From the NCBI GenBank assembly GCA_937880845.1, contig CALFLL010000034.1:6787-70786 (forward strand): DNA of 64,000 nt, in the 5' to 3' direction. Each line of letters starts with the position of its first letter. The first letter of the stretch is position 1. Below are positions 27,301-37,068 of this stretch, piece by piece. The position numbers and the translations under genes are program-made. Below the pieces are notes generated by a model. That model saw only the letters and a program-made list of their open reading frames with translations, was not told the origin of the DNA and made no database searches. This stretch comes from an uncultured Drancourtella sp. (GTDB lineage Bacteria; Bacillota; Clostridia; Lachnospirales; Lachnospiraceae).

Positions 27301-28221
27301 ATGCGGAAGTATATATTAAAGCGTGTGGTGGCTGCCGTTCTGACAATCTGGGTATTGATCACAATCGTATTCTTCCTGGTACGTCTTATGCCGGGCGATC
27401 CGTTTACAAGTGCAAAACTGACACCGGAAGTACAGAAAAATATGGAAGAGTACTATGGTTTTGATAAACCGCTTATTGTACAGTATGGTATTTACATGGG
27501 AAATCTTCTTCACGGTGATTTCGGATATTCCATGAAATATACAAATAAAACAGTAAATGATATCATTGGGGAGACATTTCCATTCTCGGCAGACCTTGGA
27601 ATCAGAGCGTTGGTTCTGGCCATTTCCATGGGGCTGGTATTAGGAATTATCTCGGCCAGAAACCGAGGAAAGAAGATTGACTTTTTCTGTGTTATCGTGG
27701 CGGTTCTTGGAACCAGTATCCCCGATTTCATCATGGGGGCCGTGCTTCAGTATGGATTCGGGATTAAGTGGGGGCTGCTTCCGGTAGCCAGGTATGAAGG
27801 ATTTGAATATACCATCTTGCCTGCCTGTGCATTGGCATTTTACACACTGGCATCTGTTTCTCGAATTATGAGAGCAAGTATGTTGGAAGTAACGCAGCAG
27901 GATTACATCAAAACAGCCCGTTCCAAAGGGGTTTCAGAAATGAGGATTACATGCAAACATCAGATTCGTAATGCGATCATGCCGGTTATGACCATTCTTG
28001 GACCGACGGTAGCATCTGTACTCACAGGTACGTTCGTTATCGAATCTATCTTTGCCATTCCTGGAATGGGAAAATACTATGTAGAAAGTGTAAACAACAG
28101 CGATTATTCCATGGTTCTTGGAATGACGGTATTCTATGGTATCTTCCTTGTTTTCTGTAACTTGATCGTTGATATTTTATATGGCGTGGCAGATCCGCGT
28201 GTACGTATTGGTAAAAGGTAG
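27301..28221 (+). CDS. oppB: Oligopeptide ABC transporter permease
   Basis: Inner-membrane permease of 306 residues with six predicted helices. The first helix is at the N-terminus and the EAA loop reads ARSKGVSEMRITCKHQIRNA. The N-terminal segment RLMPGDPF is a signature of the OppB/DppB type. A clear AGGAGG lies before the ATG. It forms the channel with OppC and is powered by OppD and OppF, encoded next. Confidence 0.96.
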   Translation: MRKYILKRVVAAVLTIWVLITIVFFLVRLMPGDPFTSAKLTPEVQKNMEEYYGFDKPLIVQYGIYMGNLLHGDFGYSMKYTNKTVNDIIGETFPFSADLGIRALVLAISMGLVLGIISARNRGKKIDFFCVIVAVLGTSIPDFIMGAVLQYGFGIKWGLLPVARYEGFEYTILPACALAFYTLASVSRIMRASMLEVTQQDYIKTARSKGVSEMRITCKHQIRNAIMPVMTILGPTVASVLTGTFVIESIFAIPGMGKYYVESVNNSDYSMVLGMTVFYGIFLVFCNLIVDILYGVADPRVRIGKR

Positions 28222-28230
28222 GTGAGAGAA

Positions 28231-29154
28231 ATGGCAGAATTAAAAAAGGAATCATTTGTAATACGAGGAAAAGATACCGTCCGTATGGAAAGTATCAGCA
28301 GGCCATCTCTTTCCTTCTGGTCAGACGCATGGAGACGTCTTCGTAAAAATAAAAGTGCATTTATAGGATTATGTATCGTAGTACTGTATGCGGTACTGGC
28401 AATCTTCGCTCCGATGTTCAGCCAGTATACACAGTCAGAGATGGATGTATCTGCAAAAAACGCATTTATATCTGCAGAACACTGGCTTGGCTGTGATTCC
28501 ACGGGACGTGACCTGTGGGTTCGTATTTGGATGGGAGCCCGTGTTTCACTGACTATCGGACTTGTATCTGCTGTACTGAATATGTGTGTGGGAGCCGTTA
28601 TCGGAGGGCTGTGCGGATTCTACGGTGGAAAACTGGATATGATCGTTATGAGGATTGTAGATATCCTGTACGGAATCCCAAGCCTTATTATCACCATCCT
28701 TGTTATGATGGTACTTGGAAAAGGTGTTGCACCATTGATCGTTGCAATGTGTGTTGTCGGATGGATCGGAACGTGCCGTTTCGTCCGTGGTGAAGTATAT
28801 CGTATCAAAGAGCAGGATTTCGTTCTTGCGGCGAAGGTGCTTGGTATACCGGATTTTAAAATCATTATCAGACATATTATCCCGAATATCCTTGGAATGC
28901 TTGTAACAAACCTTTGTATGGCAATTCCGGGAGCAATCTTCCAGGAAGCATTCTTAAGTTATATCGGACTTGGTATTACACCTCCGGATTGTAGCTGGGG
29001 TGTTATCTGTAAGGAAGGAATTCAGTATCTGAGATATTATCCACATGAAATACTGATTCCGGCGTTCTTTGTTTGTACAACGATGCTGGCGTTAAATCTT
29101 CTTGGAAACGGCCTGCGGGATGCAGTTGACCCGAAACTGCGTGGAACGGAATAG
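28231..29154 (+). CDS. oppC: Oligopeptide ABC transporter permease
   Basis: Second channel subunit, about 307 residues. The N-terminal OppC_N helix (RLRKNKSAFIGLCIVVLYAVLAIF) comes first, then the family segment HWLGCDSTGRDLW and the EAA loop AKVLGIPDFKIIIRHIIPN. I chose the ATG at 28231 since AGGTGA (28220-28225), a direct match to the anti-SD, stands five bases before it. A GTG at 28222 would add three residues and lacks a site. It follows oppB by nine bases. Confidence 0.95.
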   Translation: MAELKKESFVIRGKDTVRMESISRPSLSFWSDAWRRLRKNKSAFIGLCIVVLYAVLAIFAPMFSQYTQSEMDVSAKNAFISAEHWLGCDSTGRDLWVRIWMGARVSLTIGLVSAVLNMCVGAVIGGLCGFYGGKLDMIVMRIVDILYGIPSLIITILVMMVLGKGVAPLIVAMCVVGWIGTCRFVRGEVYRIKEQDFVLAAKVLGIPDFKIIIRHIIPNILGMLVTNLCMAIPGAIFQEAFLSYIGLGITPPDCSWGVICKEGIQYLRYYPHEILIPAFFVCTTMLALNLLGNGLRDAVDPKLRGTE

Positions 29155-29166
29155 GAGGAACGAAAA

Positions 29167-30204
29167 ATGGCAGAAAAAGAAAAAATTCTAGAATTAAAAA
29201 ATGTTGTGTACTCCTTCCATACATACGGTGGAGAAGTAAAGGCTGTCCGGGATGTCAGTTTTGAAGTACGCAAAGGAGAGGTTCTTGGGATCGTAGGAGA
29301 ATCAGGATGTGGAAAAAGTGTAACGGCACAGTGCATCATGCGTCTGAATCCGGAACCGCCAGGATTCTTTGAAGGCGGAGAAATCTTATTTAACGGAAAA
29401 GACGTCTTAAAAATGACAAAGAAAGAATTAAGGGAAATGCGTGGACGCGATATTGGATTCGTATTCCAGGATCCGATGACATCCTTAAACCCGACCATGA
29501 GAGTAGGGGCGCAAATCGAAGAAGTTTTTCTTGGGCGTACCGATGTGACAAAAAAAGAAGTAAAGGAAAAAGCACTGGAGATCATGAAACTGGTTGGAAT
29601 TTCCGATGTGGAAAAGCGTTACCGCCAGTATCCGCATGAACTGTCAGGTGGTATGAAACAGCGTGTTATGATCGCCATCGCTTTGGTAAGCCGTCCAAGT
29701 CTTATCATTTGTGACGAACCAACCACTTCTCTGGATGTAACCATTGAAGCACAGATTCTGGATCTATTGCTGGATCTGAGGGATAAACTTGGAACATCCA
29801 TCATCATGATCACCCATGATCTTGGAGTTATCGCACGTATGTGTGACCGTGTCATCGTCATGTATGGCGGAAAGGTGGTAGAAAAAGGAACTGCACAGGA
29901 TATTTTCTACAATACCGCACATCCGTATACAAAAGGATTGATGGGTTCCATTGCAAAACTGGACACAAAAAAAGGGGAAAAATTAAAACCGATCGAAGGA
30001 ACACCTCCGGATTTGTTCTTCCCTCCAAAGGGATGTCCATTTGCTGCACGGTGTGAATATGCCATGGATGTATGCAGGGAAACTCCTCCGCTGCAGTATC
30101 AGATTTCAGATGAACATATTACAAACTGCTGGTTACAGCATGAATACGCTCCGGATACAGAATTGAAAAAACAAGGAGCAGTAGCGAAAGGAGAGGTGGA
30201 ATAA
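29167..30204 (+). CDS. oppD: Oligopeptide ABC transporter ATP-binding protein
   Basis: ATPase subunit of 345 residues. Walker A GESGCGKS, Q-loop FQDPMTSLNP, signature LSGGMKQR, Walker B IICDEPTTSLD and switch His in ITHDLG are all intact. The C-terminal oligo_HPY region carries the conserved cysteines of GCPFAARCEYAMDVC and a later Cys, which in this family bind an iron-sulfur cluster or zinc. It ends two bases before oppF. Confidence 0.96.
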   Translation: MAEKEKILELKNVVYSFHTYGGEVKAVRDVSFEVRKGEVLGIVGESGCGKSVTAQCIMRLNPEPPGFFEGGEILFNGKDVLKMTKKELREMRGRDIGFVFQDPMTSLNPTMRVGAQIEEVFLGRTDVTKKEVKEKALEIMKLVGISDVEKRYRQYPHELSGGMKQRVMIAIALVSRPSLIICDEPTTSLDVTIEAQILDLLLDLRDKLGTSIIMITHDLGVIARMCDRVIVMYGGKVVEKGTAQDIFYNTAHPYTKGLMGSIAKLDTKKGEKLKPIEGTPPDLFFPPKGCPFAARCEYAMDVCRETPPLQYQISDEHITNCWLQHEYAPDTELKKQGAVAKGEVE

Positions 30205-30206
30205 TT

Positions 30207-31178
30207 ATGGATAACAAAGAAAAACAACCTCTCGTTCAGGTAAAAGACTTATGTAAATACTTTCACGTGGGAAAACATGCAGAATTAAAGGCGGTAGACC
30301 ACGTTACGTTTGATATCCACAAAGGAGAAACCGTAGGACTGGTTGGAGAATCCGGATGTGGAAAATCCACGACCGGACGTTGTATGATTCGTTTGTATGA
30401 GCCTACAAGCGGTCAGGTGATTTATAACGGAAAAGACATCACAAAGCTGTCAAAAGCGGAACAAAAACAGTTCTGCCAACAGGTGCAAATGATCTTCCAG
30501 AACCCGTATGCCTCCCTAAACTCCCGTATGACAGTCAAAGAAATCGTAGGGGAAGGGTTACGGCAGCACGGAGCATCCCAAAAAGAAGCGGATGCAAGAG
30601 TCCAGGAACTTCTGGAAACCGTTGGTCTGAATAAAGACCATATGTCCCGTTTTCCACATGAATTCTCAGGAGGACAAAGACAACGTATCGGTATTGCCAG
30701 AGCCCTTTCCGTAAATCCGGAATTTATTATCTGTGATGAACCGATTTCCGCATTGGATGTATCCGTACAGGCACAGGTCATCAATATGCTGAAAGATTTA
30801 CAGAACAATCTGGGACTTACCTATCTGTTTATCGCTCATGATTTAAGTGTTGTAAAATACATTTCAGACAGAGTGATCGTTATGTACCTTGGTACGATGG
30901 TGGAAGAAGCAGAAACGGAAGAGCTTTACGGTAATCCGCAGCATCCATATACGAAAGCGCTGCTTTCTGCAATCCCGGAAGCAGATCCGGATAAGGCAAA
31001 AGCAAACAAGCGAATTCCGATCAAGGGAGAAATCCCAAGTCCGATCAATCCGCCAAATGCCTGCCGTTTTGCAGAACGTTGTGCATATGCAACAGAACGC
31101 TGCTTCAAAGAGCAGCCTACCTTAAAAGAAGTATGTCCGGGACACAGGGTGGCATGTCATCTTGTGGATGGAAAATAA
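30207..31178 (+). CDS. oppF: Oligopeptide ABC transporter ATP-binding protein
   Basis: Second ATPase subunit, 323 residues, forming a heterodimer with OppD. Walker A GESGCGKST, FQNPYASLNSRM, signature FSGGQRQR, Walker B ICDEPISALD and AHDLSV are present. The C-terminal cysteine motif CRFAERCAYATERC and CPGHRVACH are typical of OppF. It is the last gene of the pepP-oppABCDF block and is followed by a strong terminator. Confidence 0.96.
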   Translation: MDNKEKQPLVQVKDLCKYFHVGKHAELKAVDHVTFDIHKGETVGLVGESGCGKSTTGRCMIRLYEPTSGQVIYNGKDITKLSKAEQKQFCQQVQMIFQNPYASLNSRMTVKEIVGEGLRQHGASQKEADARVQELLETVGLNKDHMSRFPHEFSGGQRQRIGIARALSVNPEFIICDEPISALDVSVQAQVINMLKDLQNNLGLTYLFIAHDLSVVKYISDRVIVMYLGTMVEEAETEELYGNPQHPYTKALLSAIPEADPDKAKANKRIPIKGEIPSPINPPNACRFAERCAYATERCFKEQPTLKEVCPGHRVACHLVDGK

Positions 31179-31188
31179 AAGTTGAAAT

Positions 31189-31226
31189 AAAAAGGAAGCA
31201 CCTTCAAAGAAAAGGGCTTCCTTTTT
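31189..31226. terminator. Bidirectional terminator between oppF and the convergent GDPD gene
   Basis: Arms aaaaaggaagc (31189-31199) and gcttccttttt (31216-31226) form an 11-bp stem whose A and T ends serve as U-tracts on either strand. The converging genes end on both sides, at 31178 and 31241. Confidence 0.88.
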
Positions 31227-31240
31227 GAATATGATATGAT

Positions 31241-32065
31241 TTAAGATTCTTCCGGTATAAACCCTTCGAAAATAAAATAGTCAAAATAATGTTCGCTGGC
31301 ATACACTTCTTTCTGAGAACGAAGTGTCCAGCCAAAGCACGGAGTTCCGTAAAGGACACGGCAGATGTTCATGGATACGGCGGTCTTTGCATGGTAATCA
31401 TAAGCGATAAAGTCAGGCTTTGTAAGGAAATTCAGCAGAAGATGGCGTGGAAAATAATAAACGGGATGAAATTTTCCGTCATCTCTGTGGAAATTCATTC
31501 CAAGCTGCCCGCGGCAGATATGAGGCCGATATTTCCGGTACCACAAAAGAGCAAGGGGATGAAAGGATTCGATGCAATAAACCCCTGTATAATGATCCAG
31601 TATTTCGGCAGCTTTTTTACAGATTTTACTGCCGATTTCTTTATATTTTATCTCGATGATCAGCGGAACCTGTCCGTTGACCATATCAAGCACGTCCGTA
31701 AGAAGCGGAATCTTTTCGGTTGTTCCAAGGATGGAAAATTCCTGCAACTCTTTATAGGTACATTCATCAACACTACGGTTTACTCCGCAGATACGTTTCA
31801 GATCATAATCATGAGTCACCACCACCTGTCCGTCTTTTGTAAGTTGGATGTCCAGTTCGATCCCAAATCCATGCTCACAGGCTGCCCGAAAGGCTGCCAT
31901 GGAGTTTTCCGGAATTCCCCTTTTTAAATCGTGAAGTCCCCGATGGGCATAGAATTTCCCAGGCATACGCTTTGCACGGCATACAAGCCGCGGGGTGATG
32001 GAAAACAGGTACATCAATCCGAGAGAACCTGCGGTTTTTAATAATGTATTGTCACAGTCTGACAT
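31241..32065 (-). CDS. Glycerophosphodiester phosphodiesterase family protein
   Basis: Splits glycerophosphodiesters into an alcohol and glycerol-3-phosphate. The 274-residue protein has an N-terminal hydrophobic stretch (about 10-27) and then the GDPD barrel: YAHRGLHD, PENSMAAF, GIELDIQLTKDGQVVVTHDYDLKR and the later EIKYK. The catalytic His pair and metal-binding Glu/Asp are all present. It may be membrane-attached by its N-terminus. It is the only minus-strand gene in the core part, convergent to the opp operon and divergent from the alarmone synthetase. Confidence 0.9.
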   Translation of the reverse strand: MSDCDNTLLKTAGSLGLMYLFSITPRLVCRAKRMPGKFYAHRGLHDLKRGIPENSMAAFRAACEHGFGIELDIQLTKDGQVVVTHDYDLKRICGVNRSVDECTYKELQEFSILGTTEKIPLLTDVLDMVNGQVPLIIEIKYKEIGSKICKKAAEILDHYTGVYCIESFHPLALLWYRKYRPHICRGQLGMNFHRDDGKFHPVYYFPRHLLLNFLTKPDFIAYDYHAKTAVSMNICRVLYGTPCFGWTLRSQKEVYASEHYFDYFIFEGFIPEES

Positions 32066-32154
32066 ATGAACCCTCCTCGTCTTTCTGAAATTTTTCTACT
32101 ATTATCATATCATAAAAGAGCATGTCAGGAGCAGAAATGTTTATAGATTTTTCA

Positions 32155-32184
32155 TTGGAGTTTCCATAGTGGCTTTGTTATACT
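32155..32184 (+). promoter_or_regulatory. Candidate promoter of the alarmone synthetase gene
   Basis: -35 TTGGAG (32155-32160), an 18-base spacer and -10 TATACT (32179-32184), in the divergent intergenic region. The -35 is weak (three of six). The leader to the ATG at 32244 is about 50 bases. Confidence 0.4.
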
Positions 32185-32243
32185 ATAGTGTGAAAGAAAT
32201 TTTGACTACATAGTATTTCATTAAGATATAAGAGGTGTAAAAG

Positions 32244-32918
32244 ATGAACGAAAACCAAAACGGAACTTATAAATGCGACCCCAATAACTGCAGCATGTTA
32301 AACAGCGTGGAATTTACGGTATTGATGAACAAATATAAGTGCGCGATCATGGAGGTGGAAACGAAACTGAATGTATTAAATTCAGAATTTTCCTTAAACT
32401 ATGACCGTAATCCGTTTGAATCTATCGAAACACGGTTAAAATCTCCGGCAAGTATTCTGGAGAAACTAAACCGAAGAGGGTTTGAAATCAGTCTGGAAAG
32501 TATCGAAGAAAATCTGTTTGATGTGGCGGGTATTCGTGTCATTTGTGCTTTTCAGGAGGATATTTACAAATTGGCCGAACTTCTTACAGGACAGGATGAT
32601 ATCAGACTTATCAGAACAAAGGATTATATCAAGCATCCAAAGGAAAACGGATACCGAAGTCTTCATCTGATTATCGAAGTTCCGGTATTCCTTGCAGACG
32701 GAAAGAAATATATGAAGGTAGAAGTACAGTTTCGGACCATTGCCATGGATTTCTGGGCGAGCGTGGATCATAGATTACGTTACAAAAAGATTATTGAAAA
32801 TGAAGAGGAGATTCTTGCCAAATTAAAACGGTGTGCCAATGTCATTTCCAGCCTGGATGAAGAGATGCAGGATATCCGAAACATGATTGAAAAAAGCAAT
32901 GGAAAGTATACGACATAG
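32244..32918 (+). CDS. Small alarmone synthetase (RelA/SpoT-domain GTP pyrophosphokinase, RelQ/YjbM-like)
   Basis: Makes (p)ppGpp from GTP/GDP and ATP without a hydrolase domain. In 224 residues it shows RLKSPASILEKL, the synthetase core VAGIRVICAFQEDIY, DYIKHPKENGYRSLH and the VEVQFRTIAMDFWASVDHRLRYK segment that marks the catalytic domain. The final helix (KRCANVISSLDEEMQDI) is the usual oligomerisation element. The N-terminal 20 residues (two Cys) are extra. It stands alone between GDPD and the M16 gene. Confidence 0.9.
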   Translation: MNENQNGTYKCDPNNCSMLNSVEFTVLMNKYKCAIMEVETKLNVLNSEFSLNYDRNPFESIETRLKSPASILEKLNRRGFEISLESIEENLFDVAGIRVICAFQEDIYKLAELLTGQDDIRLIRTKDYIKHPKENGYRSLHLIIEVPVFLADGKKYMKVEVQFRTIAMDFWASVDHRLRYKKIIENEEEILAKLKRCANVISSLDEEMQDIRNMIEKSNGKYTT

Positions 32919-32977
32919 GAAAAAAATGGTATACTGTTAAAAGACAGAAAATAGTTTGAGAAGTGGAGAGTGTGATT

Positions 32978-35902
32978 ATGGATATAAACAGGATTCAGAC
33001 CTATGAGCTTGTAGAAAAGAAGACATTGGAAGGAATCAAATCAGAAGGATATCTTCTGCGCCACAAAAAGAGCGGTGCCAGGGTTGTTCTTATTGAAAAT
33101 GATGATGAAAACAAAGTGTTTGCCATCGGATTTCGGACACCGCCGGAGGACAGCACGGGACTTCCGCATATATTGGAACATTCGGTTTTATGCGGCTCCA
33201 GAAATTTTCCGGCAAAAGATCCTTTTGTAGAGCTTGTAAAGGGTTCTTTAAATACGTTTTTAAATGCCATGACCTATCCGGATAAGACAGTATATCCGAT
33301 TGCAAGCTGTAATGACAAAGATTTCCAGAATCTGATGCACGTTTACATGGATGCCGTATTATATCCGAATATTTACAGGGATGACAAGACGTTCCGTCAG
33401 GAGGGATGGAGTTACGAGCTGGATGATAAAGACGGCGAATTAAAATATAACGGGGTTGTGTATAATGAGATGAAAGGGGCATTTTCTTCTCCGGAAGGAG
33501 TATTGGATCGGATGATCCTGAATTCTCTGTTCCCGGATACATCCTATTCCAACGAATCAGGCGGAGACCCGGAGGAAATCCCGTCTTTAACCTATGAACA
33601 GTTCCTTGCTTTCCATAAGAAATATTATCATCCGTCCAACAGTTATATCTACCTGTACGGAAATATGAATATGGAAGAAAAACTGAACTGGCTGGATGAG
33701 ATGTACCTGAAAGATTTTGACAAGATGGAAATTGATTCAAAGATCCGTTTCCAGAAGCCGTTTGACAAGCCGGTAGAGTGGAAGAGGGAATACTCTATTT
33801 CCAATGCAGAATCTGAAGAAGCCAATACCTATCTTTCATACAATAAGGTCATTGGAACAAGTCTGGACAGAGAACTGTATCTGGCATTTTCTATTTTGGA
33901 TTATGCTCTTTTGTCTGCTCCGGGAGCACCCCTTAAGAAAGAACTTATGGATGCAGGAATCGGAAGGGATATCATGGGATCTTTGGATAATGGAATTTAC
34001 CAGCCAATCTTTTCCGTTGTTGCGAAAAATGCAGAAGAAACACAAAAAGAGCAGTTTGTAAAAGTCATTGAAGATACGTTGAAGGATATCGCGGAAAAGG
34101 GAATAGATTCAAAAGCACTGACTGCAGGGATCAATTATCATGAATTCCGTTACAGAGAAGCAGATTTCGGAAACTATCCGAAGGGACTGATGTATGGACT
34201 TCAGATGTTTGATAGCTGGCTGTACGATGATACGAAACCGTTTATCCATATCGATGCACTGGATACCTTTACATTTTTAAAACAGCAGATCGGTACCGGA
34301 TACTATGAAGGGCTGATCCGGAAATATCTGCTTGATAATACCCACGGCTCTGTTGTCATGATCTGTCCGAAGAAAGGACTGACAGCAAAAAAGGACAAGG
34401 AGCTTTCTGAAAAGCTTCAGGATTACAAAAACAGTCTGTCAGAAGAACAGGTAGAAAAGCTGATCAAAAATACAAAAGAATTAAGAGAATATCAGGAAGA
34501 ACCGACGCCGGAAGACGTATTGGAAAAGATACCGGTATTAAAGGTAAGCGATATTTCAGAAGAGATTGCTCCGGTTTATAATGAAGAGTTAAAGGCAGGA
34601 AAGGTTCCGTTTATTTACCATGAGATTGAAACAAACGGAATCGGATACCTGGACGTTCTCTTTGACCTCAGAACATTGACAGAAGAAGAAATCCCTTATG
34701 CAGGACTTCTTCAGGCTGTTCTTGGAATCATTGATACAAAGCATTACGGATACGGAGAATTGTTCAATGAAATCAATATGAAAACAGGAGGAATCGAAAC
34801 CTCGCTTGAAATGTATGCCGATGTGACAAAGGTAAAAGAAAAAGAATTCCGTCCTACTTTTGAGATTAAAACAAAGGCATTATATGATCAGATTCCGTTT
34901 GCATGTTCCATGATGAAAGAGATTCTTATGGAATCTGTCCTTACAGATGAAAAGCGTCTGAAAGAGATTATAGATATGTTAAAATCAAGATTCCAAATGA
35001 AGTTTTTATCTTCCGGGCACAGCAGTGCGGTACTTCGTGCCATGACATACAGTTCTCCGCTTGCAAGATTTAAGGATATGACCAACGGAATCGAATATTA
35101 TGGCATGATCAGCCATATTGCAGATCACTTCGAAGAAGAAAAAGTACATCTGACAGAAATGCTCCAAACTCTGACAAAGAAGATTTTCAGAGAAGAAAAT
35201 ATGATGGTCAGCTACACGGCATCAAGGGACAGTCTTGCAGATGTCACAAAAGAAGTGGAGCAGTTTTCGAAAGAATTGTTCCGGGAACCGGTGGAAAAAG
35301 GAAGCTTCCGTCTGACATGTGAAAAGAAGAACGAAGGATTTATGACCGCTTCCAAGGTACAGTATGCCGCCATGGCAGGAAACTTTATGGATGCAGGATG
35401 CGAATATCACGGAGCACTTCAGATTCTGAAAGTCATTATGGGATATGAATATCTGTGGCAAAATATCCGTGTTAAAGGTGGCGCATATGGATGTATGAGC
35501 AGTTTTAACCGTATCGGTGAGGGATATTTTGTTTCTTACAGAGATCCACATTTGAAAAATACATTGGATATTTATAAAGGAGTGCCGGATTATCTGAGAA
35601 ACTTTACGGTCAGCGACAGAGATATGACAAAATTCATCATCGGTACCATCAGCAACATGGATCAGCCGATGACTCCGGCAACAAAAGGAGACCGTTCTAT
35701 GAATCTGTATATGAACCATGTGACAGAAGAGATGATAAAGAAAGAAAGATACCAGGTGCTCCATGCGACACAGCAGGACATCAGAAATCTGGCAGATATT
35801 GTAGAAGCAGTCATCGGACAAAAACAGATTTGTGTCATTGGAAATGAAGAAAAAATAGAACAGGAAAAAGAGGTCTTTATGGAAGTAAAGGCTTTGATGT
35901 AG
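32978..35902 (+). CDS. M16C-family zinc metallopeptidase (presequence-protease/insulinase type)
   Basis: Large cytoplasmic peptidase of the PreP/Cym1 group, about 974 residues, with two M16 halves joined by a helical hairpin. The inverted zinc motif H64-ILE-H68 is in GLPHILEHSVLCGS, followed by NTFLNAMTYPDKTVYP and the distal Glu in YNEMKGAFSSPE. The C-terminal half has the GGAYGC and SYRDPHL substrate-side segments. I chose the ATG at 32978 with GGAGAG seven bases upstream. A GTG at 32963 is in frame but has no ribosome site. It presumably degrades peptides to free amino acids. Confidence 0.93.
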   Translation: MDINRIQTYELVEKKTLEGIKSEGYLLRHKKSGARVVLIENDDENKVFAIGFRTPPEDSTGLPHILEHSVLCGSRNFPAKDPFVELVKGSLNTFLNAMTYPDKTVYPIASCNDKDFQNLMHVYMDAVLYPNIYRDDKTFRQEGWSYELDDKDGELKYNGVVYNEMKGAFSSPEGVLDRMILNSLFPDTSYSNESGGDPEEIPSLTYEQFLAFHKKYYHPSNSYIYLYGNMNMEEKLNWLDEMYLKDFDKMEIDSKIRFQKPFDKPVEWKREYSISNAESEEANTYLSYNKVIGTSLDRELYLAFSILDYALLSAPGAPLKKELMDAGIGRDIMGSLDNGIYQPIFSVVAKNAEETQKEQFVKVIEDTLKDIAEKGIDSKALTAGINYHEFRYREADFGNYPKGLMYGLQMFDSWLYDDTKPFIHIDALDTFTFLKQQIGTGYYEGLIRKYLLDNTHGSVVMICPKKGLTAKKDKELSEKLQDYKNSLSEEQVEKLIKNTKELREYQEEPTPEDVLEKIPVLKVSDISEEIAPVYNEELKAGKVPFIYHEIETNGIGYLDVLFDLRTLTEEEIPYAGLLQAVLGIIDTKHYGYGELFNEINMKTGGIETSLEMYADVTKVKEKEFRPTFEIKTKALYDQIPFACSMMKEILMESVLTDEKRLKEIIDMLKSRFQMKFLSSGHSSAVLRAMTYSSPLARFKDMTNGIEYYGMISHIADHFEEEKVHLTEMLQTLTKKIFREENMMVSYTASRDSLADVTKEVEQFSKELFREPVEKGSFRLTCEKKNEGFMTASKVQYAAMAGNFMDAGCEYHGALQILKVIMGYEYLWQNIRVKGGAYGCMSSFNRIGEGYFVSYRDPHLKNTLDIYKGVPDYLRNFTVSDRDMTKFIIGTISNMDQPMTPATKGDRSMNLYMNHVTEEMIKKERYQVLHATQQDIRNLADIVEAVIGQKQICVIGNEEKIEQEKEVFMEVKALM

Positions 35903-35934
35903 AGATAAGTACAAAGGAAAAGGGGAAGAAGGAT

Positions 35935-36849
35935 TTGACAGAAAACAAACAGTATAAATCAGGATTCGTAACATTGATCGGAAGACCGAATGTGGGGAAA
36001 TCTACATTGATGAACAAGCTGATAGGCCAGAAAATCGCCATCACGTCTAATAAGCCACAGACGACAAGAAACCGGATCCAGACCGTGCTGACAACGGAAG
36101 AGGGACAGATTGTATTTGTGGACACACCGGGGATTCACAAGGCCAAAAATAAGCTTGGAAACTATATGGTGAACGTGGCGGAACGTACGCTTAATGAAGT
36201 GGATGTAGTGCTCTGGCTTGTGGAGCCGGATACCTTTATCGGAGCGGGAGAGCAGCATATCGCAGAACAGCTGAAAAAGGTGCATACTCCGGTTATCCTT
36301 GTGATCAATAAGGTGGATACGGTGAAAAAGGAAGAAATCCTTCCATGTATTGCAAAATATAAAGAAGTATACGATTTTGCGGAGATTGTTCCGGTATGTG
36401 CAAGAAGCGGGGAAAATACGGACGAACTGATCAAGGTAATCTTACAGTACCTGCCGTACGGACCGCAGTTTTATGATGAAGATACGGTAACAGACCAGCC
36501 GGAACGTCAGATCGTGGCAGAACTGATCCGGGAAAAGGCACTGCACAGCCTGCAGGAAGAAATCCCTCACGGGATTGCGGTTGTCATCGATCAGATGAAA
36601 TTCAGAAAGAGCCGGAAGGGAACCATTGCGGATATCGATGCAACGATCATCTGTGAACGGGATTCCCACAAAGGGATCATCATCGGAAAACAGGGAAGTA
36701 TGCTTAAAAAGATCGGAAGCACTGCAAGATTCGAGATTGAGCGGATGCTGGACTGCAAGGTCAATCTGAAACTCTGGGTCAAAGTCAAAAAAGACTGGCG
36801 TGACAGTGAATTCCTGATGAAAAATTTTGGGTATCGGGAAGAAGAATAA
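35935..36849 (+). CDS. era: GTPase Era
   Basis: Essential Ras-like GTPase for 16S rRNA processing and 30S assembly. It has P-loop GRPNVGKST, the switch NKPQTTRNRIQTVL, DTPGIHK and NKVD, with a C-terminal KH domain in which GSMLKKIGSTAR holds the RNA-binding loop. Start is TTG at 35935 with GGAAGAAGGA upstream. Length of 304 is normal. Era, yqzL and recO lie in the order known from Bacillus and Clostridia. Confidence 0.97.
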   Translation: MTENKQYKSGFVTLIGRPNVGKSTLMNKLIGQKIAITSNKPQTTRNRIQTVLTTEEGQIVFVDTPGIHKAKNKLGNYMVNVAERTLNEVDVVLWLVEPDTFIGAGEQHIAEQLKKVHTPVILVINKVDTVKKEEILPCIAKYKEVYDFAEIVPVCARSGENTDELIKVILQYLPYGPQFYDEDTVTDQPERQIVAELIREKALHSLQEEIPHGIAVVIDQMKFRKSRKGTIADIDATIICERDSHKGIIIGKQGSMLKKIGSTARFEIERMLDCKVNLKLWVKVKKDWRDSEFLMKNFGYREEE

Positions 36850-36903
36850 GGAATTTAAAATCGGAGAACCTAACAGTATCTATACAGATGAAGAGGTGAT
36901 TCG

Positions 36904-37068
36904 ATGGAGAAGAAAGAAGAATATTGGAGGCGGTTTCAACAAACCGGAAAAATAGAAGATTATTTGACATACAAAGGCATAACAGACCGGAAGGATGAAA
37001 AAGGTGAGTCAGAATATCACTGTGACGGGCATGATCCTGTCGGCGGTACCCATGGGGGAATACGATAA
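36904..37068 (+). CDS. yqzL: YqzL-like microprotein between era and recO
   Basis: A 54-residue gene recognised by position and by its core segment YWRRFQQTGKIEDYLTYKG, which follows the aromatic-x-x-F-x-x-TG-x-I-x-x-YL-x-Y pattern of the YqzL family found between era and recO in Firmicutes. GAAGAGGTGA lies just before the ATG. The end runs past the recO start, overlapping it by about 70 bases in another frame. The C-terminal 20 residues therefore look like run-on. Function of the family is unknown. Confidence 0.72.
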   Translation: MEKKEEYWRRFQQTGKIEDYLTYKGITDRKDEKGESEYHCDGHDPVGGTHGGIR

